Of a stretch of DNA of 15,323 nucleotides, positions 6,953 through 14,417 are shown piece after piece. Every line of letters starts with the position of its first letter. The stretch's first letter is position 1. A model generated the notes under the pieces. The model was not told where the DNA came from. It made no database searches and saw nothing but the letters and a program-made list of their open reading frames with translations. Source of the stretch: Anaerolineales bacterium UBA2029 (GTDB lineage: Bacteria > Chloroflexota > Anaerolineae > Aggregatilineales > Aggregatilineaceae); contig DDBP01000205.1 of assembly GCA_002332795.1 (NCBI GenBank), positions 1 to 15,323 of the forward strand, read 5' to 3'. The position numbers and the translations under genes were made by a program.

Positions 6953-6970
6953 GTTGTGTCACAACGTATA
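6953..6970 (-). promoter_or_regulatory. Possible mreB promoter and palindromic operator
   Basis: TATACG (6970-6965 on the minus strand) is a plausible -10 about 47 bases before the mreB ATG. The -35 is poor (TTCGCG at 18 bases). The 13-bp perfect palindrome GTTGTG-T-CACAAC (6953-6965) starts at the edge of the -10 and covers the expected transcription start, a typical repressor position. Its half-sites resemble Rex halves but are far too close together for a Rex site. Confidence 0.4.
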
Positions 6971-6992
6971 CCGCAAGCCATCGCAACACGCG

Positions 6993-7029
6993 AAAAAACA
7001 ACGCACCGGGAACGTATCCGGCGCGTTGT
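6993..7029 (-). terminator. Intrinsic terminator of the F1 ATP synthase operon
   Basis: ACAACGC (6998-7004) pairs with GCGTTGT (7023-7029), then CCGG (7006-7009) with CCGG (7018-7021) after a single mismatch. The minus-strand tail is a run of T (6998-6993, the first able to pair in the stem). It lies 31 bases after the atpC stop and is the clear end of the operon. Confidence 0.93.
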
Positions 7030-7060
7030 CTCGTGCGCGGCATGATTTCCCGCCGTGCGA

Positions 7061-7507
7061 TCAGGATTCCTCGTCTTCCAGGCTGCGCACCCGCTGCCCC
7101 CGCGCCTGCACGCGCCCATAGACCCTGGCGGCGATTTCTGCCCGCCGTAGCTCCTGGGCAATCTCTGCCCGCTGCGCCTCGGAGGGGGTTTCGGCCATCA
7201 GGTCGCGCGCGCGCTTACGCGCCGCCTCGATCTCCGCCATATTCAGCTCGTAGACCGACTCGGCATCGTCCGCCAGCACGGTCACTTTGTGAGGGCGCAC
7301 CTCCACCACCCCCCCATAGACGACGAAGCTCACCACATCCTTGCCCTCGACGATGCGCAGTTCGCCGAAAGCGAGCGTCGTCAGCAGCGGGGTATGGTTG
7401 GGCAGCACGCCCATTTCGCCTTCGCTGCCGGGGATGATCACCATGTCGGCGCGGTCCGTGTGATACAGCCGCCGCACGCGCGACACCACCTCTACTTCCA
7501 GCGGCAT
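7061..7507 (-). CDS. atpC: F1 ATP synthase subunit epsilon
   Basis: A 148-residue subunit of the rotor stalk that couples proton flow to catalysis and can inhibit ATP hydrolysis. The N-terminal beta-sandwich carries the family signature IPGSEGEMGVLPNHTPLLT (25-43). The C-terminal part (about 88-135) is two charged alpha-helices with the expected AEIEAARKRA. A short charged tail follows. The ATG at 7507 is preferred over 7531 because AGGAG (7520-7516) is 8 bases upstream and the domain begins at once. It is the last gene of atpAGDC. It sits 56 bases after atpD, and that gap holds a stable hairpin just before its ribosome site. Confidence 0.95.
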   Translation of the reverse strand: MPLEVEVVSRVRRLYHTDRADMVIIPGSEGEMGVLPNHTPLLTTLAFGELRIVEGKDVVSFVVYGGVVEVRPHKVTVLADDAESVYELNMAEIEAARKRARDLMAETPSEAQRAEIAQELRRAEIAARVYGRVQARGQRVRSLEDEES

Positions 7508-7522
7508 GGTCGTCTCTCCTCT

Positions 7523-7558
7523 GGCTGGCACGCGCGTTCAAACTGCGCCCGGCCAGCC
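7523..7558 (-). other. Intercistronic hairpin between atpD and atpC
   Basis: GGCTGGC (7523-7529) pairs perfectly with GCCAGCC (7552-7558). Inside, GCGC (7532-7535) can pair with GCGC (7545-7548) around a 9-base loop. In the mRNA the hairpin ends directly before the GAGGAGAG ribosome site of atpC, and no T-tract follows, so it is not a terminator. It may affect mRNA stability or the atpC:atpD expression ratio. Confidence 0.6.
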
Positions 7559-7563
7559 CGTTG

Positions 7564-8985
7564 TTATGCCTCGGCCTGCGCCTTGCGGTAACGCTCCAGC
7601 ACATCCTCGATCGGCCCGGCCATGTAGAACATCTGCTCCGGAATATGATCCAGCTCGCCGTCGAGGATCATGCGGAAACCGCGCACCGTGTCCTTCACCG
7701 GCACGTAACGTCCCTCGCGCCCCGTGAATTGCTGCGCCACGAAGAACGGCTGGCTCAGGAAGTACTGAATGCGGCGCGCGCGGGCCACGATCAGCTTGTC
7801 GTCCTCCGAGAGTTCGTCCACGCCCAGGATGGCGATGATGTCCTGCAGGTCCTTGTACCGCTGCAAGACCTGTTGCACCTCACGCGCTGTGCGGTAGTGC
7901 TCCTCGCCCACGATGTTCGGGTCGAGGATGCGGCTGGTGCTCGCCAGCGGATCGACCGCCGGATAAATGCCCTGCTCGGCAATGGAGCGTTCCAGCGCCA
8001 GCGTGCCGTCCAGGTGCGCGAACACCGCCACCGGCGCGGGGTCGGAATAGTCATCGGCGGGCACGTACACTGCCTGCAACGAGGTGATCGAGCCGCGCCT
8101 GGTAGACGTGATGCGCTCTTGCAGATCGCCCATCTCCTGCGCCAGCGTCGGCTGATAGCCCACCGCCGAAGGCATACGCCCCAACAGCGCCGACACTTCC
8201 GAGCCACTCATGGAAAAGCGGAAGATGTTGTCAATGAAGAGCAACACGTCGCGGCCCTGGTCGCGGAAATATTCGGCCAACGCCAGGCCCGTCAGCGCCA
8301 CGCGCAGCCGCACTCCTGGCGGTTCGTTCATCTGGCCGAAGACCATGGCCGTCTGGTGAATCACACCGCTTTCCTGCATTTCGCCATAGAGCTGCGTGCC
8401 CTCGCGCGTGCGCTCGCCCACCCCCGCGAAGACGGAGAAACCGGCGTGCTCCTTGGCGATGGAGCGGATCAGCTCCATGATCACCACTGTCTTGCCCACG
8501 CCTGCTCCGCCGAAAATGCCTGCCTTGCCGCCCTTGCGAAACGGGGCGATCAGGTCAATGACCTTGATGCCCGTCTCGAACATCTCCACCGAGGTTGCCT
8601 GCTCCTCGAACGGCGGGGCTTTGCGGTGAATCGGGTAATAGACCTCAGCCTCGACAGGGCCTTTGCCGTCAATGGGGCGACCCAGCACGTTGAAGATACG
8701 CCCCAGCGCCACCTCGCCCACCGGCACCATGATCGGCGCGCCTGTCGCATAGGCTGGGACGCCGCGCTGCAGGCCATCGGTAGCGTCCATCGCCACACAG
8801 CGCACGCGGTTGTTACCCAGGTGTTGCTGCACTTCCAGGATCAACGGTTCCTGGCCGTCGCGTGGCACGCGGATCGCGTCGTAAATCTCTGGCAGGTCTG
8901 CGCCTGGCGGAAAGGCCACATCCACCACGCCGCCCAGAATCTGCGCGACAGTCCCCTGCACCTCTTGTCTGACTCTCGCCACCAT
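7564..8985 (-). CDS. atpD: F1 ATP synthase subunit beta (catalytic)
   Basis: A 473-residue catalytic subunit that makes ATP in the alpha3-beta3 hexamer. Walker A is GGAGVGKT (159-166). The catalytic Glu is E191 in GERTREG. Walker B is LLFIDNIFR (249-257 region). The conserved PADDYSDPAP segment (309-318) and the DELSEDD loop (390-396), which contacts gamma, are both present. The N-terminal beta-barrel (about 8-80) and C-terminal helical bundle complete a normal-length protein. The ATG at 8985 has GAGGAG 6 bases upstream. It starts 27 bases after the atpG stop and is surely co-transcribed. A complete antisense open frame of 479 codons overlies it, a GC-codon-bias shadow. Confidence 0.98.
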   Translation of the reverse strand: MVARVRQEVQGTVAQILGGVVDVAFPPGADLPEIYDAIRVPRDGQEPLILEVQQHLGNNRVRCVAMDATDGLQRGVPAYATGAPIMVPVGEVALGRIFNVLGRPIDGKGPVEAEVYYPIHRKAPPFEEQATSVEMFETGIKVIDLIAPFRKGGKAGIFGGAGVGKTVVIMELIRSIAKEHAGFSVFAGVGERTREGTQLYGEMQESGVIHQTAMVFGQMNEPPGVRLRVALTGLALAEYFRDQGRDVLLFIDNIFRFSMSGSEVSALLGRMPSAVGYQPTLAQEMGDLQERITSTRRGSITSLQAVYVPADDYSDPAPVAVFAHLDGTLALERSIAEQGIYPAVDPLASTSRILDPNIVGEEHYRTAREVQQVLQRYKDLQDIIAILGVDELSEDDKLIVARARRIQYFLSQPFFVAQQFTGREGRYVPVKDTVRGFRMILDGELDHIPEQMFYMAGPIEDVLERYRKAQAEA

Positions 8986-9012
8986 ACGCTTCTCCTCTAA
9001 GCACGAGCGGGG

Positions 9013-9975
9013 CTACTGGCCCGCCTCCGACTGCCGCAGCGCTTCCACGCCGCCCACAATGTCCAGAATCTCATTGGTGATTGAAAGCTGCCGCGCCTTG
9101 TTGTATTCCAGTTGCAGCACCCCGCCCAGCGATTCGGCGCTCTCCGAAGCGTTGCGCATGGCGATCATGCGCGCGCTGTGCTCGCTGGAGAGACTCTCGC
9201 GGATCGCCTGCAAAATCTGTAGCTCGGTGAAGCGCGGGATGATCTCATTGAGGATAGCCGCAGCGCTCGGCTCGTAGATGTAGTCGCGGTTGCGGTAGCG
9301 CACTTCCGGCTCCGGCTCCACCAGCTCCATGATCTCGCGGCTGCGCGCCTCGAACGGACGCAGCGGCAACAGCGGCAACACGCGCGGCTGTTGCGTCACC
9401 GTGTTGATGAAGTTGGTATAGGCGATGAAGACTTCGTCCACCGGCTCGGTCAGGAATTCGTCGAAGACCACCCTGGCGATCTGCGCGATGTCGCCCAGAT
9501 CGGGGTCGGCGGGCAGGTGCGAGAATTCCGCCACGATTTGCTGATCGCGCAGATAGGCGGGGGCAGTCTCGTCGCGCTCCAGCCGGGCGATGTAGCGCCG
9601 GATCAGGTCGCGCCCCTTGCGCCCCACGGTGATCCAGTGCACAGGCCGCTCATACTGCTCGACGAAACGGGTAGCACGCCGCACGATGTTGGCGTTGTAC
9701 GCCCCCGCCAGGCCACGATCGCCGGTGATGAGCAGAACCGCGATCCGCCGCACCTCTGGCCGCACTTCCAGCAAGGGATGCAGTGGCACGCCGGTGCTTT
9801 GCGCGGCCACATTGACCAGCACGTCGTAGGCGTGCTGTGCGTAGGGCCGGCTGGCCAGCACCGCCGCCTGCGCCTTGCGCACCGACGATGCCGACACCGC
9901 TTCCAGCGCGCGCGTCACCTGATTGATGTTCTTCACCGACCGGATGCGGCGTCTGATCTCACGTGTCGAGGGCAT
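9013..9975 (-). CDS. atpG: F1 ATP synthase subunit gamma
   Basis: A 320-residue central rotor shaft that turns inside the alpha3-beta3 ring. Family marks: the N-terminal helix REIRRRIRSVKNINQVTRAL (5-24), the ITGDRGLAGAYNANI core (83-97), and the C-terminal helix with SSEHSARMIAMRNA (263-276) and ITNEILDIVGGVEAL (299-313). At 320 residues it is somewhat longer than the common 285-300. The extra length appears to lie in the middle Rossmann-like domain, but I cannot place it exactly without an alignment. The start has a purine-rich ribosome site (AAGGGGGAAGG) close upstream. It lies 27 bases after atpA and 27 bases before atpD. Confidence 0.97.
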   Translation of the reverse strand: MPSTREIRRRIRSVKNINQVTRALEAVSASSVRKAQAAVLASRPYAQHAYDVLVNVAAQSTGVPLHPLLEVRPEVRRIAVLLITGDRGLAGAYNANIVRRATRFVEQYERPVHWITVGRKGRDLIRRYIARLERDETAPAYLRDQQIVAEFSHLPADPDLGDIAQIARVVFDEFLTEPVDEVFIAYTNFINTVTQQPRVLPLLPLRPFEARSREIMELVEPEPEVRYRNRDYIYEPSAAAILNEIIPRFTELQILQAIRESLSSEHSARMIAMRNASESAESLGGVLQLEYNKARQLSITNEILDIVGGVEALRQSEAGQ

Positions 9976-10002
9976 CTGCCTTCCCCCTTCTGGTCAGCGC
10001 CG

Positions 10003-11529
10003 CTAATCGGCGGCGTGCAGTTCGGACCACGCCACGTTGAACCCGTCAATGGCTTCGGTCAACAGCGCCTCTATCTCCGGCGTCATCTGGTAGTTGACCG
10101 CCTTCACCCGCTCTTCCAGGTCGGGATAATTGCTGTGCAGGTAGGTCAGGAATTCCGCTTCCCATTGCTTGACCTGCGGCACTGGCACGTGATCCAGCTT
10201 GCCGCGCGTGCCAGCGAAGATCAACGCCACCTGATCCATCAGCGGCGTAGGCTGATACTGCGGCTGCTTCAGGATTTCCTGCAGGCGCATCCCACGGTCA
10301 AGCTGCTGCTGCGTGGCCTTGTCCAGGTCGGAGCCGAACTGCGCGAAGGCGGCCAGGCTGCGGAACTGCGCCATATCCAGGCGCAACATGCCCGCCACCG
10401 TCTTCATAATCTTGCGTTGCGCGTCGCCACCCACCCGGCTGACGCTCAGGCCGGTGTTCACCGCCGGACGCACACCCGAATAGAACAGATCGCTTTCCAG
10501 GTAAATCTGCCCATCGGTGATAGAAATCACGTTGGTCGGGATGTAGGCCGAGACGTCGCCCAGCAACGTCTCGATGATGGGCAGAGCGGTCAGGCTGCCG
10601 CCCCCGCGCTCCTTGGATAGCTGCGCGGCGCGCTCCAGCAGGCGGCTGTGCAGGTAGAATACGTCGCCCGGATACGCCTCGCGTCCTGGCGGACGGCGTA
10701 GCAACAACGAAACCTGGCGGTAGGCCCAGGCATGCTTGGAAAGATCGTCGTAGATCACCAGGGCATCGCGCCCCTGCTCCATGAAATACTCGCCCATAGC
10801 GCATCCGGCATAGGGCGCGATGTATTGCAGCGCCGCCGGATCAGAAGCCGATGCCACCACGACGATGGTGTGCTCCATCGCACCATACTGTTCGAGCGTC
10901 GCCACCACGCCGGCCACCTGCGCCCGCTTCTGTCCGATCGCCACGTAGATGCAGATCAGGTCCTGGCCTTTCTGGTTGATGATGGTATCAATGGCGATGG
11001 CCGTCTTGCCCGTCTGCCGGTCGCCGATGATCAGTTCGCGCTGCCCGCGCCCGATGGGGATCATGGCGTCAATGGCGCGGATGCCCGTCTGCACCGGGCG
11101 AAATACGTTCTGGCGCTCGATCACACCGGGCGCGATGCGCTCGATGGGCAGGTACCCGTCGGCCACGATCGGCCCCTTGCCGTCAATGGGATTGCCCAGC
11201 ACGTCCACCACGCGCCCGATCAACCCATCGCCCACCGGCACCGAGACGATACGTCCTGTGCCGCGCACCTCGTCGCCTTCCTTGATGTCCACGTAATCAC
11301 CCATGATGATCACGCCGACATTGTCTTCTTCCAGGTTGAAGGCAATGCCCATCACCCCGTTGGCGAACTGCACCAGCTCCTGGGCGCGCACTCGCTCCAA
11401 CCCGCTGACGCGCGCAATGCCGTCGCCCACTTCGACGACATAGCCCACGTCCACCGCCTTGATCTCACGCTCGAAGCCCTTGATCTGCTCCAAAAGCCCT
11501 TTGGTGATCTCTTTGGTTAGCTCCGCCAT
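10003..11529 (-). CDS. atpA: F1 ATP synthase subunit alpha
   Basis: A 508-residue non-catalytic nucleotide-binding subunit of the F1 hexamer. Walker A is GDRQTGKT (169-176). RRPPGREAYPGD (278-289) and the signature PAVNTGLSVSRVGG (355-368) with the arginine finger are present, and the protein is of normal length. The ATG at 11529 is chosen over 11682 because GAGGAG (11545-11540) lies 10 bases upstream and the conserved helix MAELTKEITKGL starts there. It is the first gene of atpA-G-D-C. The delta gene atpH and the F0 genes that usually precede atpA are not here; proC lies upstream instead. A small CGCCG/CGGCG hairpin (9998-10012) has the atpA stop codon in its loop, just before atpG. Confidence 0.98.
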   Translation of the reverse strand: MAELTKEITKGLLEQIKGFEREIKAVDVGYVVEVGDGIARVSGLERVRAQELVQFANGVMGIAFNLEEDNVGVIIMGDYVDIKEGDEVRGTGRIVSVPVGDGLIGRVVDVLGNPIDGKGPIVADGYLPIERIAPGVIERQNVFRPVQTGIRAIDAMIPIGRGQRELIIGDRQTGKTAIAIDTIINQKGQDLICIYVAIGQKRAQVAGVVATLEQYGAMEHTIVVVASASDPAALQYIAPYAGCAMGEYFMEQGRDALVIYDDLSKHAWAYRQVSLLLRRPPGREAYPGDVFYLHSRLLERAAQLSKERGGGSLTALPIIETLLGDVSAYIPTNVISITDGQIYLESDLFYSGVRPAVNTGLSVSRVGGDAQRKIMKTVAGMLRLDMAQFRSLAAFAQFGSDLDKATQQQLDRGMRLQEILKQPQYQPTPLMDQVALIFAGTRGKLDHVPVPQVKQWEAEFLTYLHSNYPDLEERVKAVNYQMTPEIEALLTEAIDGFNVAWSELHAAD

Positions 11530-11713
11530 ATAGCCTGTTCTCCTCGCCGCCAGGGCAAGCGTTCCCGAATAATTCAGGCAGGGCACGCCGCCCCGCGCCA
11601 TCGTCATAGAAGGCACAGAACAGCATCCCTGATCGCGTCCGAGATGCAGATCGCACCGCGCTGCTGACCGGTCTGCAGGCACCTACCGCTACGGTCACCA
11701 GCCAGCATTGTAA

Positions 11714-11742
11714 AATATAGAACAATTAAAGGCAATTTTCAA
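11714..11742 (-). promoter_or_regulatory. Promoter of the atpAGDC operon with Rex-like inverted repeat
   Basis: On the minus strand, TTGAAA (11742-11737), exactly 17 bases, then TATATT (11719-11714). It lies in an AT-rich island unlike the surrounding DNA. The inverted repeat TTGTAAAATATAGAACAA (11708-11725, read on the plus strand) covers the -10 and has Rex-site geometry, TTGT-N10-ACAA. The leader to the atpA ATG is about 175 bases, long for a housekeeping operon. Confidence 0.75.
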
Positions 11743-11776
11743 AAAACTTATGATAATTTCTGGGGGAGCGGCCTAC
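11741..11776 (-). terminator. Weak terminator candidate after proC
   Basis: At the proC stop, GGGG and CCCC runs can form a short GC stem (about 11762-11779) on the minus strand. A run of six T (11746-11741) lies 15 or more bases further on. The spacing is too long for a standard intrinsic terminator. The T-run merges with the atpA -35, so read-through from rex-proC into atpA is conceivable. Confidence 0.3.
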
Positions 11777-12651
11777 CCCTCGCCCTCGTCGTGATTGTTC
11801 TCGTCCGGGTGCCGCCCGGCCAGGCGCGACACTTTGCGCCCGCCGCCCAGCCCCACGCTGCGCTGATACGCCGCCCAGATGGCCCGCGAAACCACCGTGC
11901 GCAGGCCGCCCTTCTCCAATTGATAGAGCGCTTCCGCCGAAGTCCCGCCGGGGCTGGTGACTTCGTTGCGCAGCATGGCTAGGTGTGCCCCCGACTGCGC
12001 CGCATACTCCACCGAGCCGCGCATGGTCTGCAAGACCAGCTTTTCCGCCACATGGCGTGAGAAGCCCAGGTGCACCCCCGCGTCTACCATCGCCTCCATG
12101 AAGAGAAAGACATGGGCCGGGCCAGTGCCGCTGAGCGCCGTCGCCATATCCAGATAGTCTTCGTCCTGCACGAAGATCTCTTCGCCGAAGGCGCGCAGCA
12201 ACATCCGCGCCTGTTCGCGCTGCGGTTCGGGGACTTCGGACGTGGCCGTCCATACGCTGATGCCCTGCCCAATGCGCGCCGGTGTGTTGGGCATCACCCG
12301 CACCACCGACGCATTGGCCAGCCCGTCGGCGATCTTCTTGATCGGCGCGCCCGCCACGATGCTCACCACCAGCGAACACGTGCGCGCACCACCCCGCACT
12401 TCCGGCAAGACCTTGTCGAGCACCTGCGGCTTGACGGAAAGCACCAGGATATCGGCTTTGGTCGCCGCTTCCAGGTTGTCCGTGGTCGTGCGGATGCCGT
12501 AACGCGCCGCCAGTTCGTCCAGCCGTTCCTGGCGCGGGTCCGCGGCGATAATCTGCGCTGGCAGGATCATCTGCTGCTTGAGCAGACCATGAATCATGGC
12601 CTCGCCCATGTTGCCGCTGCCGATGAACGCAATGGTCAGGTCTCCAAACAT
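11773..12651 (-). CDS. proC: Pyrroline-5-carboxylate reductase
   Basis: A 292-residue enzyme for the last step of proline synthesis, reducing 1-pyrroline-5-carboxylate to L-proline with NAD(P)H. The N-terminal Rossmann fold has IGSGNMGEAM (10-19). SVKPQ and the VMPNTPARIGQG segment follow. The dimerisation/active-site half has ALSGTGPAHVF and the family signature NEVTSPGGTSAEAL. It is slightly long, with a charged C-terminal tail (GRHPDENNHDEGEG). The ATG at 12651 has GAGGGGG about 9 bases upstream. It begins 60 bases after rex with no terminator between, so the two are probably one operon. Pairing a NADH-sensing repressor with an NAD(P)H-consuming enzyme is plausible but not diagnostic. Confidence 0.96.
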   Translation of the reverse strand: MFGDLTIAFIGSGNMGEAMIHGLLKQQMILPAQIIAADPRQERLDELAARYGIRTTTDNLEAATKADILVLSVKPQVLDKVLPEVRGGARTCSLVVSIVAGAPIKKIADGLANASVVRVMPNTPARIGQGISVWTATSEVPEPQREQARMLLRAFGEEIFVQDEDYLDMATALSGTGPAHVFLFMEAMVDAGVHLGFSRHVAEKLVLQTMRGSVEYAAQSGAHLAMLRNEVTSPGGTSAEALYQLEKGGLRTVVSRAIWAAYQRSVGLGGGRKVSRLAGRHPDENNHDEGEG

Positions 12652-12711
12652 GCCCGTTGCCCCCTCGAAATCGCTGGCGCTGATCCTTAAAGGTACTGCA
12701 CCGTAGCAGGC

Positions 12712-13338
12712 TTACGGCGTCAGGTAGTACGTCATGTGTTGCAGGTGCGCCGCCGGATCAATGTATTGCACGCGCACTCCCGGTGGCACCGTGATGGTGA
12801 TCGGCGCGTAATTGAGCAGCGCCTGCACGCCCGCTTCGACCAGCTTGTCGGCGACGCTCTGCGCCTCCGAGGCGGGCACGGCGATCATGGCGATGCGGAT
12901 GTTCTGCCGCGTGATCTCCTCGACCAACTGACTCATGGGCAGCACGGTCAACTCGCCGATGCGTTCGCCCACCTTGGCCGGGTCAGCGTCGAACAGGGCC
13001 GCCACCCGGAAACCGCGCGCCTGAAAGCCGCGATAGTGCGCAATGGCCCGCCCCAGGTCGCCAATGCCTACTACCGCCATCAACCACTCCCGATCTACCT
13101 TCAGAATCTGGCGCAGTTGCTCATACAGGTAGCGAACATTATAGCCGGTCCCTTGCTTGCCAAACTCGCCGAAGTGCGACAGGTCCTTGCGTATCTGCGC
13201 CGAACTGATCCCCAGGCGCTCGCCCAGTTCGTGCGAGGAAGTATACTCGCGATTCTCCTGGATCATGCGGTTGAGGGCACGCAGGTAAATTGGCAAGCGC
13301 CCGATCACGATATCTGGAATAGCAGCTTTGTTTCCCAT
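12712..13338 (-). CDS. rex: Redox-sensing transcriptional repressor Rex
   Basis: A 208-residue DNA-binding repressor that responds to the NADH/NAD+ ratio. NADH binding releases it from DNA. Residues about 1-75 are the winged helix, with recognition region SSAQIRKDLSHFGEFG (45-60) and wing KQGTGY (61-66). The Rossmann domain has GIGDLGRAIAHY (91-102), with D117 in ALFDADP at the expected adenine-ribose-binding position. The C-terminal LQHMTYYL is the domain-swapped helix. All family hallmarks are present and the length is normal. The ATG at 13338 has AAGGGAG 10 bases upstream. An upstream in-frame Met (13485) lies beyond the promoter. It heads a rex-proC operon and is divergent from the amidase gene. 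A Rex-like operator overlaps its own -10. Confidence 0.96.
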   Translation of the reverse strand: MGNKAAIPDIVIGRLPIYLRALNRMIQENREYTSSHELGERLGISSAQIRKDLSHFGEFGKQGTGYNVRYLYEQLRQILKVDREWLMAVVGIGDLGRAIAHYRGFQARGFRVAALFDADPAKVGERIGELTVLPMSQLVEEITRQNIRIAMIAVPASEAQSVADKLVEAGVQALLNYAPITITVPPGVRVQYIDPAAHLQHMTYYLTP

Positions 13339-13418
13339 CCAGTCGCGGCTCCCTTCTCGCCCGACGGCTGCGCTCTCATCGTCCTGATAATATGCCCGGA
13401 AATATGGCTCATGGAGAA

Positions 13419-13436
13419 ATGTGAATAGTATAACAA
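13419..13436 (-). promoter_or_regulatory. rex promoter -10 with overlapping Rex-like operator
   Basis: TATACT (13432-13427) preceded by TG at the extended -10 position gives a promoter despite a poor -35. It lies inside TTGTTATACTATTCACAT (13436-13419). Compared with the Rex consensus TTGTGAA-N4-TTCACAA, 11 of 14 defined positions match, with half-sites TTGTTA and ATGTGA at the correct 18-bp geometry. Binding here would block transcription of rex-proC, consistent with the common autoregulation of Rex. Confidence 0.65.
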
Positions 13437-13502
13437 GCCTAGCACGCTTCGCACATAAAAACAATAATCGTTCGAAAAAACTCACCTATTTCGCTCTGAT
13501 CA

Positions 13503-13531
13503 TTGTCCGGGCGACCTCACCCTGCTATCAT
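13503..13531 (+). promoter_or_regulatory. Promoter of the amidase gene
   Basis: TTGTCC (13503-13508), exactly 17 bases, then TATCAT (13526-13531). The leader would be about 29 bases, with AGGA (13554-13557) 9 bases before the ATG. It is divergent from, and separate from, the rex promoter. Confidence 0.6.
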
Positions 13532-13566
13532 CCCCTCAGCGTCTGTGCCTGTCAGGATCATCAGCC

Positions 13567-14346
13567 ATGCCTCAATCTCGCTCAGTTGCCCGCCTCACCC
13601 GCCGTGATCTGCTCGGACTGGCAGGCATGGCCGCTGCCGGAAGTGGCCTGGCCTGTCTGGGTACCGTGCTCGGTTACCTGGCCCTGGATCGCCTGATCAG
13701 TCCGTCACGCCCCACGGTTACGCTGTCGCCGCCTCCGACGCGCCCTGCCTTGTTCAAGCAGATCGATCGCCCCGGCATCCTGACTCGCCAGGACTGGGGC
13801 GCGCAGCCCCCGAATCACGAAGCGCCCAACGAATCCGGCTTCTACAGCGCCGAAAACCCCGACGGCTGGCGCGTCTACGAGGAAGACCTGCGCCAGGTGT
13901 ACCGCACCGTCGTCATTCATCATTCTGTCCTCTACGAAGGCGACGATCTGTCCACCATGCGCGCCATCCAGGAGCAGCATATGGACCTGCGCGGCTGGGC
14001 GGACATCGCCTATCACTTCGGCGTCGGCCAGAGCGGACAGGTCTTCGAAGGCCGCCCGCTGACCGTGCGCGGCACGCATGTGCAAGGCTTCAACACGGGC
14101 AGCGTCGGCGTCGTCTTCCTGGGCGACTTCTCCGTGAGCTACCCCACCTCCCTTCAGTTCGAAGCCGGACGCCGTCTGATTGACTGGCTGGCGCTGCGCC
14201 TGGAACTCACCCATCTGGCCGGACACAGCGATTTCAACGGCGACACCGACTGCCCTGGCCAGCACCTGCGCGAGATGTTACCGCTCCTGGCTCAGTCAGC
14301 CGGGCTGACTCTGGGCACCGGCGGCTATGTGGCCGCCCAGGGATGA
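13567..14346 (+). CDS. Exported PGRP-type N-acetylmuramoyl-L-alanine amidase
   Basis: A 259-residue cell-wall hydrolase of the amidase-2/PGRP fold, which cleaves the bond between N-acetylmuramic acid and the stem peptide. The N-terminus has a twin-arginine motif, TRRDLLG (11-17), followed by a hydrophobic stretch (about 15-42) that may stay as a membrane anchor, then a Pro-rich linker (49-62). The PGRP domain begins at QDWGA (75-79). Zinc ligands are H118 (VIHHS), H220 (AGHSDF) and C229 (DCPG); the catalytic Tyr is Y149 (AYHF). All are in place, so a zinc enzyme rather than a mere peptidoglycan binder is expected. C30 does not form a good lipobox. The ATG has AGGA 9 bases upstream. It is a single-gene unit, divergent from rex and convergent with the next gene. 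Confidence 0.9.
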   Translation: MPQSRSVARLTRRDLLGLAGMAAAGSGLACLGTVLGYLALDRLISPSRPTVTLSPPPTRPALFKQIDRPGILTRQDWGAQPPNHEAPNESGFYSAENPDGWRVYEEDLRQVYRTVVIHHSVLYEGDDLSTMRAIQEQHMDLRGWADIAYHFGVGQSGQVFEGRPLTVRGTHVQGFNTGSVGVVFLGDFSVSYPTSLQFEAGRRLIDWLALRLELTHLAGHSDFNGDTDCPGQHLREMLPLLAQSAGLTLGTGGYVAAQG

Positions 14347-14371
14347 GCCGCGCCCGACCGGCCACAGAATC

Positions 14372-14394
14372 AAAAACGCTCCCTCTGCGGAGCG
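14372..14394 (-). terminator. Intrinsic terminator between convergent genes
   Basis: CGCTCC (14377-14382) pairs with GGAGCG (14389-14394) around a 6-base loop. On the minus strand five T (14376-14372) follow, fitting the LPATG-protein gene whose stop is at 14418. On the plus strand the tail is only CCCTTCC, so it may serve the amidase weakly. Confidence 0.8.
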
Positions 14395-14417
14395 CCCTTC
14401 CCTGACGACCGATACCT

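Noticed and set aside
6953..6965. The mreB palindrome as a Rex operator
   Set aside because: Rex half-sites need an 18-bp overall span. Here they are separated by one base.
7561..9000. A 479-codon plus-strand open frame running the whole length of atpD
   Set aside because: It is the exact antisense of atpD, His/Arg-rich with no recognisable domain, and arises from GC-biased codon use on the other strand.
10732..11520. Long plus-strand open frame opposite atpA
   Set aside because: It is a His/Asp-rich shadow of a highly conserved gene, not a protein family.
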